Assembly: GCA_963795665.1 (NCBI GenBank) | Contig: CAWCIP010000016.1 | Location: 1-64,000 of the forward strand | Reading direction: 5' to 3' | Length of the DNA stretch: 64,000 bases | From: DASUPK01 sp963795665 | GTDB taxonomy: Bacteria; Actinomycetota; Thermoleophilia; Solirubrobacterales; 70-9 | Part shown: one piece after another, positions 34,044-42,791 of the stretch | Position numbering within the stretch: the stretch's first letter is position 1 | Layout of the letters: each line of letters opens with the position of its first letter | Program-made: the position numbers and the translations under genes | The notes under the pieces: model-generated | What the model saw: the letters and a program-made list of their open reading frames with translations, nothing else | The model's database searches: none | What the model was told of the DNA's origin: nothing

Positions 34044-34877
34044 GTGAGCGCGGAGCGAGCGGTTGAGCCGATGGCTGCGGAGGCCCGGGGCGAGGCGCCC
34101 GGCCGCGGACGGCTCGAGGATCGGCGCATCCTGGTGGTCGGCGCCGGCCAGGAGGACCACGGCCTGGAGGACCCGCCGATCGGCAACGGTCGCGCCATGT
34201 CAGTGCTCTTCGGGCGGGAGGGCGCCTCGGTCGCGGTCGCCGACCTGAACGAGGAAACCGCGAAGGCGACCGCCGAGCTGGTGCGGGCCGAGGGCGCGAC
34301 CGCCGAGGTGATCGTGGCCGACGCCGCGGACGAGGAGGCGAGCGCTGCGATGTTCGAAACGGCCACGAAAGCGCTCGGCGGGCTCGACGGCGTGGTGATG
34401 AATCTCGGCATCGGAGCCGGCCTCGGGATCGCCCACACCAGCACGGAGGACTGGGACCGGGTGATGGCGGTCAACCTCCGCTCGCACTTCCTCGGATGCA
34501 AACACGGCCTGGCGAGAATGGGCGATGGCGGCGCGATCGTCCTGCTCGGCTCAATAGCATCGCGCGAGGTGATGCCCTTCCCGGCCTACGCCGCGTCCAA
34601 GGCGGCACTCGAATCCCTCTGCCGCCAGTCCGCTGTGGAGGGCGCACCGCGCATCCGCACCAACCTCCTGCTGCCCGGCCTGATCGACACCTCGCTCGGC
34701 CGGCTCGCCTCGCAGCTCAGCCCGCTGCGCGACCAGGTCAAGATCCCGGCGGGGCGGCAGGGCAGCGCCTGGGAAGTTGCCTACGGAGGGCTCTACCTGC
34801 TCTCGGGGGAGTCGAGCTACGTGACCGGCCAGAGTCTCGTCGTCGACGGCGGCCTCACGGTGGGCCCGAGGGCATGA
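34044..34877 (+). CDS. Short-chain dehydrogenase/reductase with extended glycine loop
   Basis: 277 residues. The Rossmann Gly motif is interrupted: VVGAGQEDHGLEDPPIGNGR, some nine residues longer than the usual GxxxGIG, as in a known SDR subgroup. The catalytic set is S in LLGSIAS, and Y-x3-K in YAASKAALESL; DLNEETAK suggests NAD(H) preference. GTG 34044 is chosen, with ATG 34071 as alternative. The stop overlaps the next gene's ATG, beginning a three-gene translationally coupled set, probably a catabolic route for an aromatic or terpenoid-like compound. Confidence 0.82.
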   Translation: MSAERAVEPMAAEARGEAPGRGRLEDRRILVVGAGQEDHGLEDPPIGNGRAMSVLFGREGASVAVADLNEETAKATAELVRAEGATAEVIVADAADEEASAAMFETATKALGGLDGVVMNLGIGAGLGIAHTSTEDWDRVMAVNLRSHFLGCKHGLARMGDGGAIVLLGSIASREVMPFPAYAASKAALESLCRQSAVEGAPRIRTNLLLPGLIDTSLGRLASQLSPLRDQVKIPAGRQGSAWEVAYGGLYLLSGESSYVTGQSLVVDGGLTVGPRA

Positions 34878-35434
34878 GCCCCGATCCCCGCATCCCGCCG
34901 CTCCCGCCGGAGGAATGGGACGGCGACCTGAAGAGGGTGCTCGAGGCGGTGCCCCCCGGAATCGAGCGGCGGCTCGGGGACAACAACATCTTCCCGACCT
35001 TTGCGCGGAACCCGGAGCTGTTCCGGGTCTGGCTCCCGCTGGGCGGATACCTGCTGGCGGCAGGCAAGCTCTCCGGCAGGGACCGTGAGCTGCTCATCCT
35101 GCGCACCGCCGTCAACTGCGAATCCTCGTACGAGTGGGGGCAGCACGTGCGCATCTCGCTGGACGGCGGGATCGAGCGAGAGGCGATCGACCGCGTCCTG
35201 GAGGGCTCCGAGGCCGAGGGCTGGACGGCGCACGAGGCGGCGCTGCTGCGGGCCGCGGACGAGCTCCACGAGGGCTCGCGCGTCTCGGACGCGACCTGGA
35301 AGACGCTCGCCGAGAGCTACGACCAGGCGCAACTGATCGAGGCCACGATGGTCGTCGGCCACTACCACATGGTCGCCTTCGCTCTGAACAGCTTCGACGT
35401 GGAGCTCGACGAGGGCCTCGAGCCGCTGCCGTGA
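34874..35434 (+). CDS. Carboxymuconolactone decarboxylase (CMD) family protein
   Basis: 186 residues, all alpha. The CMD signature ILRTAVNCESSYEWGQHV is clear, with one Cys (no CxxC), so it is the decarboxylase/unknown rather than the AhpD peroxidase type. A long C-terminal helix follows. ATGA overlap with the SDR upstream and GTGA overlap with the SRPBCC gene downstream show tight coupling. Function in the putative catabolic operon is unknown. Confidence 0.85.
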   Translation: MSPDPRIPPLPPEEWDGDLKRVLEAVPPGIERRLGDNNIFPTFARNPELFRVWLPLGGYLLAAGKLSGRDRELLILRTAVNCESSYEWGQHVRISLDGGIEREAIDRVLEGSEAEGWTAHEAALLRAADELHEGSRVSDATWKTLAESYDQAQLIEATMVVGHYHMVAFALNSFDVELDEGLEPLP

Positions 35435-35880
35435 AGCCGGTCAGCGTCTCGATCGAGGTCCCGACCTCGACCCAGCAGGTGTACGAGTTCCTCGAGGTCC
35501 TCGGAAACCACGAGAGCTTCATGGACCACTTCATGGTCGATTGGAAGCTCTCCGGCCCACCGCGAGGCGTCGGCGCCAAGGCCAACGTCCGGGTGAAGGC
35601 CACCGCCGAGAAGGACTGGACCGACTTCGAGATCGTCGAGGCGGACGCCGGGCGCAGGCTCGTCGAGGAGAGCATCGGCGGGCCGAACGCCAAGCGCCGC
35701 CTGCGAGGGACCTACCTCCTCGAGGGGCTGCCCGAGGGGGGCACCAGAGTCAACTTCGAGCTCGAGTTCCTCGAGCTGCCCACCGGCGAGAAGCTGATGG
35801 GCCCGCTCAATCGCGCCTACGTCAAGCGGGTGAACGGCAAGGCGATGAAGCGCCTCGCGGACCAACTCTCAGCTCTGTAG
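35431..35880 (+). CDS. SRPBCC (START/Bet v1-like) family protein
   Basis: 149 residues with the SRPBCC beginning VSIEVPTSTQQVYEFL and a beta-rich middle that ends in a long C-terminal amphipathic helix (MGPLNRAYVKRVNGKAMKRL). It would form a hydrophobic ligand pocket. Starts at GTG overlapping the CMD stop. Third gene of the SDR-CMD-SRPBCC unit; a polyketide- or terpenoid-binding or cyclase-like role is possible. Confidence 0.8.
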   Translation: MKPVSVSIEVPTSTQQVYEFLEVLGNHESFMDHFMVDWKLSGPPRGVGAKANVRVKATAEKDWTDFEIVEADAGRRLVEESIGGPNAKRRLRGTYLLEGLPEGGTRVNFELEFLELPTGEKLMGPLNRAYVKRVNGKAMKRLADQLSAL

Positions 35881-35898
35881 AGCTACATTGCTGCCTCG

Positions 35899-36381
35899 AT
35901 GCGGGTAGGGCAATCATTGATGGCACTCGGCGCGGCGGCGCTACTCGTGCTGGCGGCCGGCTGCGGCTCGGACTCGAGCGGAGAGAGCAGCACCGCCGCA
36001 GCGGTGTCGATCCCATCGCCGACATCGCCGATCCCGACCACGACGACGTCCAGCACCGCGGCCGGGGGCGGCAAGCAGAAGACCGCTGCGACGACGACCA
36101 GCGCGGGCGGCCCGACGGCGTGTTCGATCCCCGACGCCTACCAGGACTTCAAGTACACGGGCCTCGGCTGCACCGCGGCTCTTGCGGTGGCGCAGGCGTG
36201 GGATGCAAACGGGAAGACCTGCAACACGGTGGACAACCCCGAGTCGCCGATCGGCCCACAGCGGACCTGCTCCGTAAACGGCTACTCGTGCACCGCCAAG
36301 CGGGACGTCACCTCCGACGCCCGCTTCGTCACCTGCACGCAGGGCGCGCAGAGCATCCGCTTCACCTGGCTGCCTGCGTAG
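35899..36381 (+). CDS. Predicted lipoprotein, hypothetical
   Basis: 160 residues. Signal peptide with lipobox LAAGC (lipidated C22), a Ser/Thr/Pro-rich linker (about 25-72), then a small domain with six Cys residues (about 75-160), probably forming three disulfides outside the cell. No family recognised. It follows the SRPBCC gene by 18 bp and may share its transcript, but the content differs. Confidence 0.75.
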   Translation: MRVGQSLMALGAAALLVLAAGCGSDSSGESSTAAAVSIPSPTSPIPTTTTSSTAAGGGKQKTAATTTSAGGPTACSIPDAYQDFKYTGLGCTAALAVAQAWDANGKTCNTVDNPESPIGPQRTCSVNGYSCTAKRDVTSDARFVTCTQGAQSIRFTWLPA

Positions 36382-36442
36382 TAGCCGGCCACCGTGGCGC
36401 CCGGCTTGCGACACTACTCTCCGCGGTGGGTCGGCAGCAAAG

Positions 36443-37304
36443 ATGGCTGACGAGCGCCCCCAATCAAATCCGCTGCAGCGAGCGGCCGCGCCTGTCGCGC
36501 GCGCCGGGCTGCGGGGCGCTCAGGGCCTGGCACGGCGGCTGGGACTCGACCGAGCCGTGGACCGCGGGGTGGATCGGGCGCTCGACAGCGAGACCGCGGC
36601 CAAGGCGACGGAGCGGCTTGCTGAAGACCGACACCGCCAACCGGGTCTGGGACAAGGTGCTCGAGAGCGATGAGGCCCAGAAGCTCGTCGAGCGGGTCGC
36701 CGAGGCGCCCGAGGTGCGTGCGGCGATCACCTCCCAGGGCGTGGGTCTGCTGGAGGACCTGCGCAGGGTCGTGCGCAGCGTGGTGCGCAGGCTCGACACC
36801 GGGATCGAACGAGTGGCGCGAGCCCTGCTGCGAAGGCGGCCCCGTGAAGGCCGGCCCATCTATGCGGGGGTGGCCAGCCGCCTCCTGGCCCTGGCGATCG
36901 ACGCCGGGGTCGTCTACGGGACACTTCTCCTGATCTCGACCGCGATCGCTTTCCTGGTCTCCGTCTTGGAATCCGGGGACCAGACGGCCGGCACCGTCGT
37001 GATCGCTCTCGGCGCAACCGTTTGGGCGCTGATCGCCGCGGCCTATCTCTTGATCCTCTGGTCCGGCGCCGGGCGAACCGTGGGTATGTCGTTCGTCGCC
37101 ATCCGGATGCTGTCCGAGGACGGCAGCGATGTCAGGCCGCGCCAGGCGTTCCGGAGGCTGATCTGGCTCGTTCTCGCGGCCCTGCCCCTCTTCCTCGGAT
37201 ACTGGGGCCTCCTCTTCGAGCACGAGCGACGCGGCTGGCCCGATCGCAGGGCCAGGACCGTCGTCTGCTACGCCGATCCGGAGCTGGACCAGGACCTCGT
37301 CTAG
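36443..37304 (+). pseudogene. RDD family membrane protein, frameshifted
   Basis: From ATG 36443 the first 58 or so residues read as an amphipathic, Ala/Arg-rich region (LDRAVDRGVDRALDSETAAKATERL), then one extra base near 36618 (CTTGCTG for CTGCTG) shifts the frame. The other frame continues LKTDTANRVWDKVLESDEAQKLVERVAE and an RDD domain: ASRLLALAIDAGVVYG, two more membrane helices, GRTVGMSFVAIRML and the closing PDRRARTVVCY. An intact gene would give about 286 residues. Either a fresh mutation or an assembly indel. Confidence 0.7.
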
Positions 37305-37921
37305 GACGCGGCGGCCCGATCGCGCGCGGAGGCAGCCGCGACCAGGCCCATCGCCAGTTGCACCGCCTCGGGCTCGTCGAGGCCCTGCTCATGGACGAGC
37401 GACTGCCAGGTCGAGAACGCCAGCGCGTGCCCGATCGCAGCCTGGGCCCGCTTGCGAGCGTGGCCGCGAAGCCCGCGCCCGGCCATCAGGACGTCGCGGG
37501 CGGCGTCCATGTAGGCATGGAACGCCGCGAAGTGGCGTCTCACGTTCTCGTTCGTCGCCTCGTCCCGGATCAGGTTCTCCATCATCTGCTCCGTCCGCCC
37601 CCAGTAGGCATACAGCTCCCCGAGGGCGGCGCGCAGACGCTCCTTCGGGTCGTCGATCGCCGCCCACGCCCCGATGTCGGGCGGTGGATTGGCCGCATTC
37701 CAGTCCGCGCTGCAGGCCTCGAACAGAGCGGCCTCGTCCGGGAAGTGGCGGTAGAGGGTCGACCGGCGGACGCCGGCGCGCTCGGCCACCGCGCTCATCG
37801 AGGTATGGGCGGGCCCCACGGTTCCGTGCAGCTCGACGGCGCTCTCGGTGATCCGGCGGCGGGTCTCCGCCTCGAGCTCGGCTCGGCGCTTCTTGCGGTA
37901 GGGACGCTTTTGATCGGACAT
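37301..37921 (-). CDS. TetR family regulator divergent from a cupin gene
   Basis: 206 residues. Helix-turn-helix TSMSAVAERAGVRRSTLYRHF followed by the PDEAALFEAC turn; the helical ligand domain has no family I can name. Its stop overlaps the stop of the converging RDD gene (CTAG). The ATG at 37921 is inside a GGACAT-AG-ATGTCC near-palindrome, which suggests autoregulation. The divergent cupin gene is the probable target. Confidence 0.86.
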   Translation of the reverse strand: MSDQKRPYRKKRRAELEAETRRRITESAVELHGTVGPAHTSMSAVAERAGVRRSTLYRHFPDEAALFEACSADWNAANPPPDIGAWAAIDDPKERLRAALGELYAYWGRTEQMMENLIRDEATNENVRRHFAAFHAYMDAARDVLMAGRGLRGHARKRAQAAIGHALAFSTWQSLVHEQGLDEPEAVQLAMGLVAAASARDRAAAS

Positions 37922-37966
37922 AGATGTCCTATGAATCTTGACAGATCGATCAGACCTGTGTATATA
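37916..37966 (+). promoter_or_regulatory. Consensus promoter of the cupin gene with TetR operator candidate
   Basis: TTGACA (37938-37943), 17 bp, TATATA (37961-37966) is the best housekeeping promoter in the window. The inverted repeat GGACAT-AG-ATGTCC (37916-37929) covers the divergent TetR start codon and ends 9 bp from the -35; GATCGATC (37944-37951) lies in the spacer. Either palindrome may be the operator. Confidence 0.6.
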
Positions 37967-38006
37967 TTCGCGCGACATCACTGTCCGACTAAAGGAGAAG
38001 AAGGCA

Positions 38007-38513
38007 ATGGAAGCCACCAAGGCGAAGGTTGTTGGCCCGAGAGATGGAAAGGCCGGGTTCCTGGGGAGCATCGGCGTCCGATTCATGATCGATGGCGACG
38101 AAACCGACCGGGGCTTCTCGCTCGTCGAGCATCCGATGTCCCCGCGCGCTCTGGCCGCGCCGCTGCACAGGCACAACCGCGAGGACGAGTACACCTACGT
38201 CCTCGAAGGGAAGGTCGGGGCGCTGCTCGGTGACGAGGTTCTGGTCGCTGAGCCCGGTGACCTGGTCTTCAAGCCTCGCGACCAGTGGCACACCTTCTGG
38301 AACGCCGGCGACACTCCCGCGAGGATTCTGGAGATCATCGCTCCGGCGGGCTTCGAGGGCTTCTTCGAGGAGCTCTCGGACATGGGGGGAGCCATGCAGG
38401 CCGACCCGCAGGCCCTGGGTGCGCTCTGCCAGCGCTACGAGCTCGAGATGGAGCCCGACAGCATCCCGGGACTGCTGGAGCGCTTCGACCTGGTGATCGG
38501 CGAGCCCCTCTAG
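38007..38513 (+). CDS. Cupin domain protein
   Basis: 168 residues. A single cupin barrel with metal motif PLHRHNREDEYTYVLEGK (two His, then Glu) and the second motif near DQWHTFWNAGD, so a mononuclear metal site is likely, as in quercetinase-like dioxygenases. The ATG at 38007 has AAAGGAG 9 bp upstream; an upstream frame start is rejected because it overlaps the promoter. Divergent TetR regulator and strong promoter suggest ligand-induced high expression. Substrate unknown. Confidence 0.84.
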   Translation: MEATKAKVVGPRDGKAGFLGSIGVRFMIDGDETDRGFSLVEHPMSPRALAAPLHRHNREDEYTYVLEGKVGALLGDEVLVAEPGDLVFKPRDQWHTFWNAGDTPARILEIIAPAGFEGFFEELSDMGGAMQADPQALGALCQRYELEMEPDSIPGLLERFDLVIGEPL

Positions 38514-38803
38514 GGCTCCTCGAGCGCCTCGTTCGCCTCGGACCACCTGCCCGGCGGGACGCGCAGGGCGATGTCGCCCCGCCCGTACTCGTTGAGCGGA
38601 TGGTCCGAGGTGATCACGGCCTCGTGCCCGGCGTCGGTGAGCTGCTGGCGCCAGGCGCGGGCCGTCTCGAGGTCGTCGAAGTCTCGGACGACGTCCCAGT
38701 CGTCATAGCTCGCGTCGCCGACCTTGAGCTCGGCGAGGCCGTCGGGATGGAGCGGATCAGTGCCGACGCCGAGGAGCTCGCGGAACTTGTCGCCGATGCC
38801 CAT
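38510..38803 (-). CDS. Small hypothetical protein
   Basis: 97 residues, acidic, no membrane segment or Cys. The middle VVRDFDDLETARAWRQQLTDAGHEAVIT resembles a two-strand/helix (ferredoxin-like) signalling-type module of the DUF2007 kind, but I am not certain. Its stop overlaps the cupin stop on the other strand (CTAG), so the genes converge with no gap. It lies just downstream of the SDR gene on the same strand (gap 10 bp) and may be co-transcribed with it. Confidence 0.6.
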   Translation of the reverse strand: MGIGDKFRELLGVGTDPLHPDGLAELKVGDASYDDWDVVRDFDDLETARAWRQQLTDAGHEAVITSDHPLNEYGRGDIALRVPPGRWSEANEALEEP

Positions 38804-38813
38804 TGGACGCAGG

Positions 38814-39656
38814 CTACGCGGCGGTCTGGATGCCCGTTAGCTCGGCGGAGAGCTCGCGCAGCCGCCGCCGGGCTTCGGGGTCCTCCGCCTGTGGATGCGG
38901 CGCCGACTCGCTGGTGCCGTCGAAGTAGTGGCCGTTGACGCCATCCAGCTCGGGTGAGGCGATCAGCCGCATCGTCGCCTTGACGCCGTCCTCGAGCGGA
39001 GTCACGGGCTCGACGCCGGCTCTGCGGACCATGTTGGTCGGCATGAAGGTGCCGGGATGCAGGCAGTTGGCCGTGACGCCGCTGCCCTCGAGCTCCTCGG
39101 CGAGATCGAAGGTGAGCATGACGAGCCCGACCTTGCTCTGGCCGTAGGCCTGGATGCCGTCGTAGCGCCGCTCCAGCATCACGTCGTCGAAATCGATCGG
39201 CGCCTGGCCGGCCGAGGTCACGTTGACGATTCGCGCCGGGGCGGAGCGCTCGATCAGCGGCAGCAGCATCCGCGTCAGCAGGAAGGGTGCGAGGTAGTTG
39301 ACCGCGAAGCGCAGCTCGTAGCCGTCGCCACTCTCCTCGCGATCCCCGTCCCCTCGCTCGGCGGCCCCCTCGGCCGTGGTCCCGATCCCCGCGTTGTTGA
39401 CGAGCACGTCGATGCGGTCCTCGTCGAGCAGTGAGTCGGCCAGATCGCGCACCTCGTCGAGCGAGGAGAGGTCCGCCCTGCGCCACTGGAGCTCGCCTGT
39501 CGAGCGGGGGCGCAGCTCCTCGAGCAGCGCCTGGCCCTTCTGTTCGTCCCGACCGTGCAGGATCAGGCGGCCCGCGCCGGGCGCCAGCTCCGAGGCGAGG
39601 GCCTTCCCGAGGCCGTCCGTCGCCCCGGTGATCACGATCGTGCGCCCTTCAGCCAC
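38814..39656 (-). CDS. Short-chain dehydrogenase/reductase
   Basis: 280 residues. NADP-type Gly motif TGATDGLGKALA, a DL acidic turn RRADLSSLDEV, NNAG motif LVNNAGIGT, catalytic S in VNVTSAGQ and Y-x3-K in YGQSKVGL. The retinol/light-dependent protochlorophyllide-like SDR layout suggests an oxidoreductase of a hydrophobic alcohol or ketone. An insertion rich in Glu, Gly and Asp follows NNAG. GTG 39656 fixed by the Rossmann start. Confidence 0.87.
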   Translation of the reverse strand: MAEGRTIVITGATDGLGKALASELAPGAGRLILHGRDEQKGQALLEELRPRSTGELQWRRADLSSLDEVRDLADSLLDEDRIDVLVNNAGIGTTAEGAAERGDGDREESGDGYELRFAVNYLAPFLLTRMLLPLIERSAPARIVNVTSAGQAPIDFDDVMLERRYDGIQAYGQSKVGLVMLTFDLAEELEGSGVTANCLHPGTFMPTNMVRRAGVEPVTPLEDGVKATMRLIASPELDGVNGHYFDGTSESAPHPQAEDPEARRRLRELSAELTGIQTAA

Positions 39657-39670
39657 GGTCCCTGCCTTCC

Positions 39671-39685
39671 CCCGGCGCCACCGGG
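39671..39685 (-). terminator. Short hairpin after the cyclophilin gene
   Basis: CCCGG (39671-39675) and CCGGG (39681-39685) with a 5-nt loop directly follow the cyclophilin stop on the minus strand. There is no U-run; a weak terminator is possible. Confidence 0.3.
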
Positions 39686-40144
39686 CTAATCGCTCAGTTC
39701 GACCTTCTCGATCACCTGCGGCTGGCTCGGCTTGTCGCCTGCGCCGGTGTCGGTCCCCTCGATCGCGTCGACCGCGTCCATGCCGTCGGTGACCTCCCCG
39801 AAGACTGTGTGCTTGCCGTCGAGCCAGGGCGCGGCGTCGGTGGTGACGATGAAGAACTGGGAGCCGTTGGTGTTCGGCCCGGCGTTGGCCATCGCCAGGG
39901 CGCCGCGGACGATCTTGTGCTGGTTGAACTCGTCCTCGAAGGTGTAGCCGGGGCCGCCGGTCCCGGTTCCCTCCGGGCAGCCACCCTGGATCATGAAGTC
40001 CTTGATGACGCGGTGAAAGGTCAACCCGTCGTAGAAGCCGTCGCCGGCCAGCTTGCGGAAGTTCTCGACGGTCTTGGGCGCGTCCTCGTCGAAGAACTGG
40101 ACGGTGATCGGGCCCGCGTTGGTCTGGAGGGTGGCCTGCGACAC
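39686..40144 (-). CDS. Cyclophilin-type peptidyl-prolyl isomerase
   Basis: 152 residues, a single cyclophilin domain without signal peptide, so cytoplasmic. FHRVIKDFMIQGG contains the catalytic Arg, and SQFFIVTTDAAPWLDGKHTVFGEV the conserved substrate groove including the Trp. It speeds proline isomerisation during folding. The ATG at 40144 lies 19 bp downstream of repeat copy B, which occupies most of its 5' region. Confidence 0.93.
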   Translation of the reverse strand: MSQATLQTNAGPITVQFFDEDAPKTVENFRKLAGDGFYDGLTFHRVIKDFMIQGGCPEGTGTGGPGYTFEDEFNQHKIVRGALAMANAGPNTNGSQFFIVTTDAAPWLDGKHTVFGEVTDGMDAVDAIEGTDTGAGDKPSQPQVIEKVELSD

Positions 40145-40163
40145 GTCTCCACCCTAACGAGGT

Positions 40164-40255
40164 GACGGCTTCGCCATCAGGTCGCGGCAGCATGCGGCCG
40201 CCCCACATAAGTCGCTCCGGGCTTCGCCCTCCGCTCCAAAGTGGAGCGACCTGGC
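40164..40255. repeat. Dispersed intergenic repeat, copy B
   Basis: 92 bp matching 31446-31535. The left half carries GACGGCTTCGCCATCAGGTC; the right half has inverted arms GTCGCTCC (40211-40218) and GGAGCGAC (40243-40250), and AGGTCGC pairs with GCGACCT further out, so it can fold as a branched stem. It lies between zwf and the cyclophilin gene, both leftward. Confidence 0.7.
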
Positions 40256-40260
40256 TGCCG

Positions 40261-41712
40261 CTAGCCTGCGCCGACGGCCTCGAGAGGACCCTCCGACACC
40301 CACGGCCGCCTCCAGCCGCCGTAGCCGTGCATGAGGTTCGACGCGCCCTCCGGCCCCCAGCTCCCCTTGCGGTAGGGCTCCAGGGCACACGGGTTGTCGA
40401 TCAGCGGCTGCACGATCCGCCACGTCTCCAGCACGCTGTCCTCGCGCGCGAAGCTCTGCTGATCTCCGGCCAGCGCGTCGCCGAGCAGCCGCTCGTAGGG
40501 CCCGGGCTGTCCTCCGAACTGCTGATGGAAGAGTAGGTCGAGATGAACCCGCCGCAGGGATTCCTCGCCGGGCGACTTGGCCTCGAGCAGGACGCTGGCG
40601 CCGGGGTCGGGGTCGATGCGGACGACGAACTCGTCCGTCGCCGGCGAGGGGCCTCCGCCGATCCCGATCGGCGGGGGGTTCTGGAGGATCACGCGGACCT
40701 CGGTGACCTTCTCGGCGAGCTCCTTGCCGGCCCGGATGAAGAACGGGACCCCTGACCAGCGCCAGTTCTGGATGTCGAGCCGCAGGCCGACGAAGGTCTC
40801 GGTACTGGACTTGGGGTCGACCCCGTCGATCTCGCGGTAGTCCTCGTACTGCCCGCGCACGTAGCGGTTCGGGTTGATGTCCGGGATCGCCTTGAAGAGG
40901 TCGAGCTTGGCGTCGCGGATCGGGTCAGGGTCGGCGCCGGCGGAGGGCGGCTCCATCCCCACCAGCGCCAGCACCTGGAGCAGGTGGTTCTGGACCACGT
41001 CGCGGAGGCATCCCACGGCGTCATAGAAGCTGCCGCGATCATCGACGCCGAAGTCCTCGGCCATCGTGATCTGCACGGACTCGACGTAGCGGCGATTCCA
41101 GATCGGCTCGAACATCGAGTTGGCGAACCGCAGGTAGGTGATGTCCATCACCGGCTCCTTGCCGAGGAAGTGGTCGATCCGGTAGATCTGGTCCTCCTCC
41201 AGGACCTCGTGTATCTGGTCGTTGAGCTCGATGGCCGACTGAAGGTCGTGCCCGAAGGGCTTCTCGATCACGACCCGGGCGTCTTCCGTCAGTCCCGCGC
41301 TCCCCAGCTGCTCGATGACCGGGGCGAACAGCGAGGGCGGGATCTCGAGGTAGAAGACCGGATGCTTGGCGAAGGAGAGCTTCTTCTTGAGCCGCTCGTA
41401 GGTGTCCTTCTCGCCGTAGTCGCCCGGGACGTAGGAGAGCTTCTCCTTGAACTTCTTGAAGACGTCCTCGTCGATCTCCGGGGCACCCTCCTCGGAGGTC
41501 GACTCGATGGCCTCGCGCGCGTGGTCGTGACATTGATCGTCGGTCCAGTCGTTTCGGGCGACGCCGATCACGGGCACGTCGAGCGTTCCGTTCTTGAAGA
41601 GGCTGTAGAGCGCTTTGAAGGTCATCTTCTTCGCCAGGTCCCCGGTGATCCCGAAGATCACCAGCGCATCGGCGGGTGGGCCGATCTTCCTGCCGTCGGA
41701 TGCCTTCGCCAC
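40261..41712 (-). CDS. zwf: Glucose-6-phosphate dehydrogenase
   Basis: 483 residues. NADP-binding FGITGDLAKKMTF, substrate motif RIDHFLGKEP with the conserved Lys, the region GVDDRGSFYDAVG and NHLLQ with the catalytic His, and IRAGKEL are all present. First step of the oxidative pentose phosphate pathway, giving 6-phosphogluconolactone and NADPH. Divergent from gnd-pgl across 59 bp, so the three oxidative genes probably share a control region. No opcA is seen nearby. Confidence 0.95.
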   Translation of the reverse strand: MAKASDGRKIGPPADALVIFGITGDLAKKMTFKALYSLFKNGTLDVPVIGVARNDWTDDQCHDHAREAIESTSEEGAPEIDEDVFKKFKEKLSYVPGDYGEKDTYERLKKKLSFAKHPVFYLEIPPSLFAPVIEQLGSAGLTEDARVVIEKPFGHDLQSAIELNDQIHEVLEEDQIYRIDHFLGKEPVMDITYLRFANSMFEPIWNRRYVESVQITMAEDFGVDDRGSFYDAVGCLRDVVQNHLLQVLALVGMEPPSAGADPDPIRDAKLDLFKAIPDINPNRYVRGQYEDYREIDGVDPKSSTETFVGLRLDIQNWRWSGVPFFIRAGKELAEKVTEVRVILQNPPPIGIGGGPSPATDEFVVRIDPDPGASVLLEAKSPGEESLRRVHLDLLFHQQFGGQPGPYERLLGDALAGDQQSFAREDSVLETWRIVQPLIDNPCALEPYRKGSWGPEGASNLMHGYGGWRRPWVSEGPLEAVGAG

Positions 41713-41771
41713 GTTCGGGAACCTACTGGACGGGAATAGGATGCTCGCGTCAACGACGAAGGAGAGGACGC

Positions 41772-42791
41772 ATGGCCCAGCTCGGAATGGTCGGCCTCGG
41801 CAGGATGGGAGCGAACCTGGTCCGGCGTCTGATGCGCGACGGCCACGACTGCGTCGTCTACGACGTCAACGCCGACCCGATCAAGCAGCTGGAGGGCGAG
41901 GGTGCCACGGGCGCCGGCTCGCTCAAGGAGCTGGCCGAGAAGCTGGACGCCCCCCGGGCGGTCTGGATCATGGTTCCAGCCGGCGACATCACCGAGTCGA
42001 CCGTCAAGGAGGTCGCCGAAGTGCTGGATAAGGGCGACGCGATCATCGACGGCGGCAACTCCTACTACCGCGACGACATCCGGCGCTCGCAGATGGTGGG
42101 CGAGAAGGGCGTCGACTACATCGACTGCGGGACCAGCGGAGGCGTCTTCGGCCTCGACCGCGGCTTCTGCCTGATGATCGGCGGCCCGGATGAGGCGGTC
42201 GAACGCCTCGACCCCATCTTCAAGACCATCGCACCCGGCGTCGATTCCGCCGAGCGCACACCGGGTCGCAGCGGGGACCCGGACACCGCCGAGAATGGCT
42301 ACCTGCACTGCGGGCCGAACGGCGCCGGCCACTTCGTGAAGATGGTCCACAACGGGATCGAATACGGCGTGATGGCTGCGTACGCCGAGGGGCTGAACAT
42401 CCTCAACAACGCGAACGCGGGGAAGGTGAAGCGCGAGATGGACGCCGAGACCGCTCCACTCGAGCACCCCGAGTACTACCAGTACGACCTGGACATCCCG
42501 CAGGTTGCCGAGGTCTGGCGCAGGGGGAGCGTGATCGGCTCCTGGCTCCTGGACCTGACCGCCGCCTCGCTGCAGGAGTCCCACGATCTCTCTGACTTCG
42601 AAGGCCGGGTCTCGGACTCCGGCGAGGGCCGCTGGACCTCGATCGCCGCGATCGAGGAGGGGGTGCCCGCCGGCGTGCTCACCACCGCGCTGTACGAGCG
42701 CTTCGCCTCACGCGACCTCGACGACTTCGCCGACCGGGTGCTGTCGGCGATGCGGTACCAGTTCGGCGGGCACAAGGAGAAGCCGAAGTGA
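41772..42791 (+). CDS. gnd: 6-phosphogluconate dehydrogenase, decarboxylating (short form)
   Basis: 339 residues, the short (about 300-340) actinobacterial/Gnd-like type. Gly motif GLGRMGANLVRR, DGGNSYYRDD, CGTSGGVFGLDRG and catalytic Lys in GAGHFVKMVHNGIEYG. Converts 6-phosphogluconate to ribulose-5-phosphate with NAD(P)H. The ATG has an AAGGAGAGG ribosome site. A TAGGAT -10-like box lies at 41737. Overlaps pgl by 4 bp. Confidence 0.93.
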   Translation: MAQLGMVGLGRMGANLVRRLMRDGHDCVVYDVNADPIKQLEGEGATGAGSLKELAEKLDAPRAVWIMVPAGDITESTVKEVAEVLDKGDAIIDGGNSYYRDDIRRSQMVGEKGVDYIDCGTSGGVFGLDRGFCLMIGGPDEAVERLDPIFKTIAPGVDSAERTPGRSGDPDTAENGYLHCGPNGAGHFVKMVHNGIEYGVMAAYAEGLNILNNANAGKVKREMDAETAPLEHPEYYQYDLDIPQVAEVWRRGSVIGSWLLDLTAASLQESHDLSDFEGRVSDSGEGRWTSIAAIEEGVPAGVLTTALYERFASRDLDDFADRVLSAMRYQFGGHKEKPK

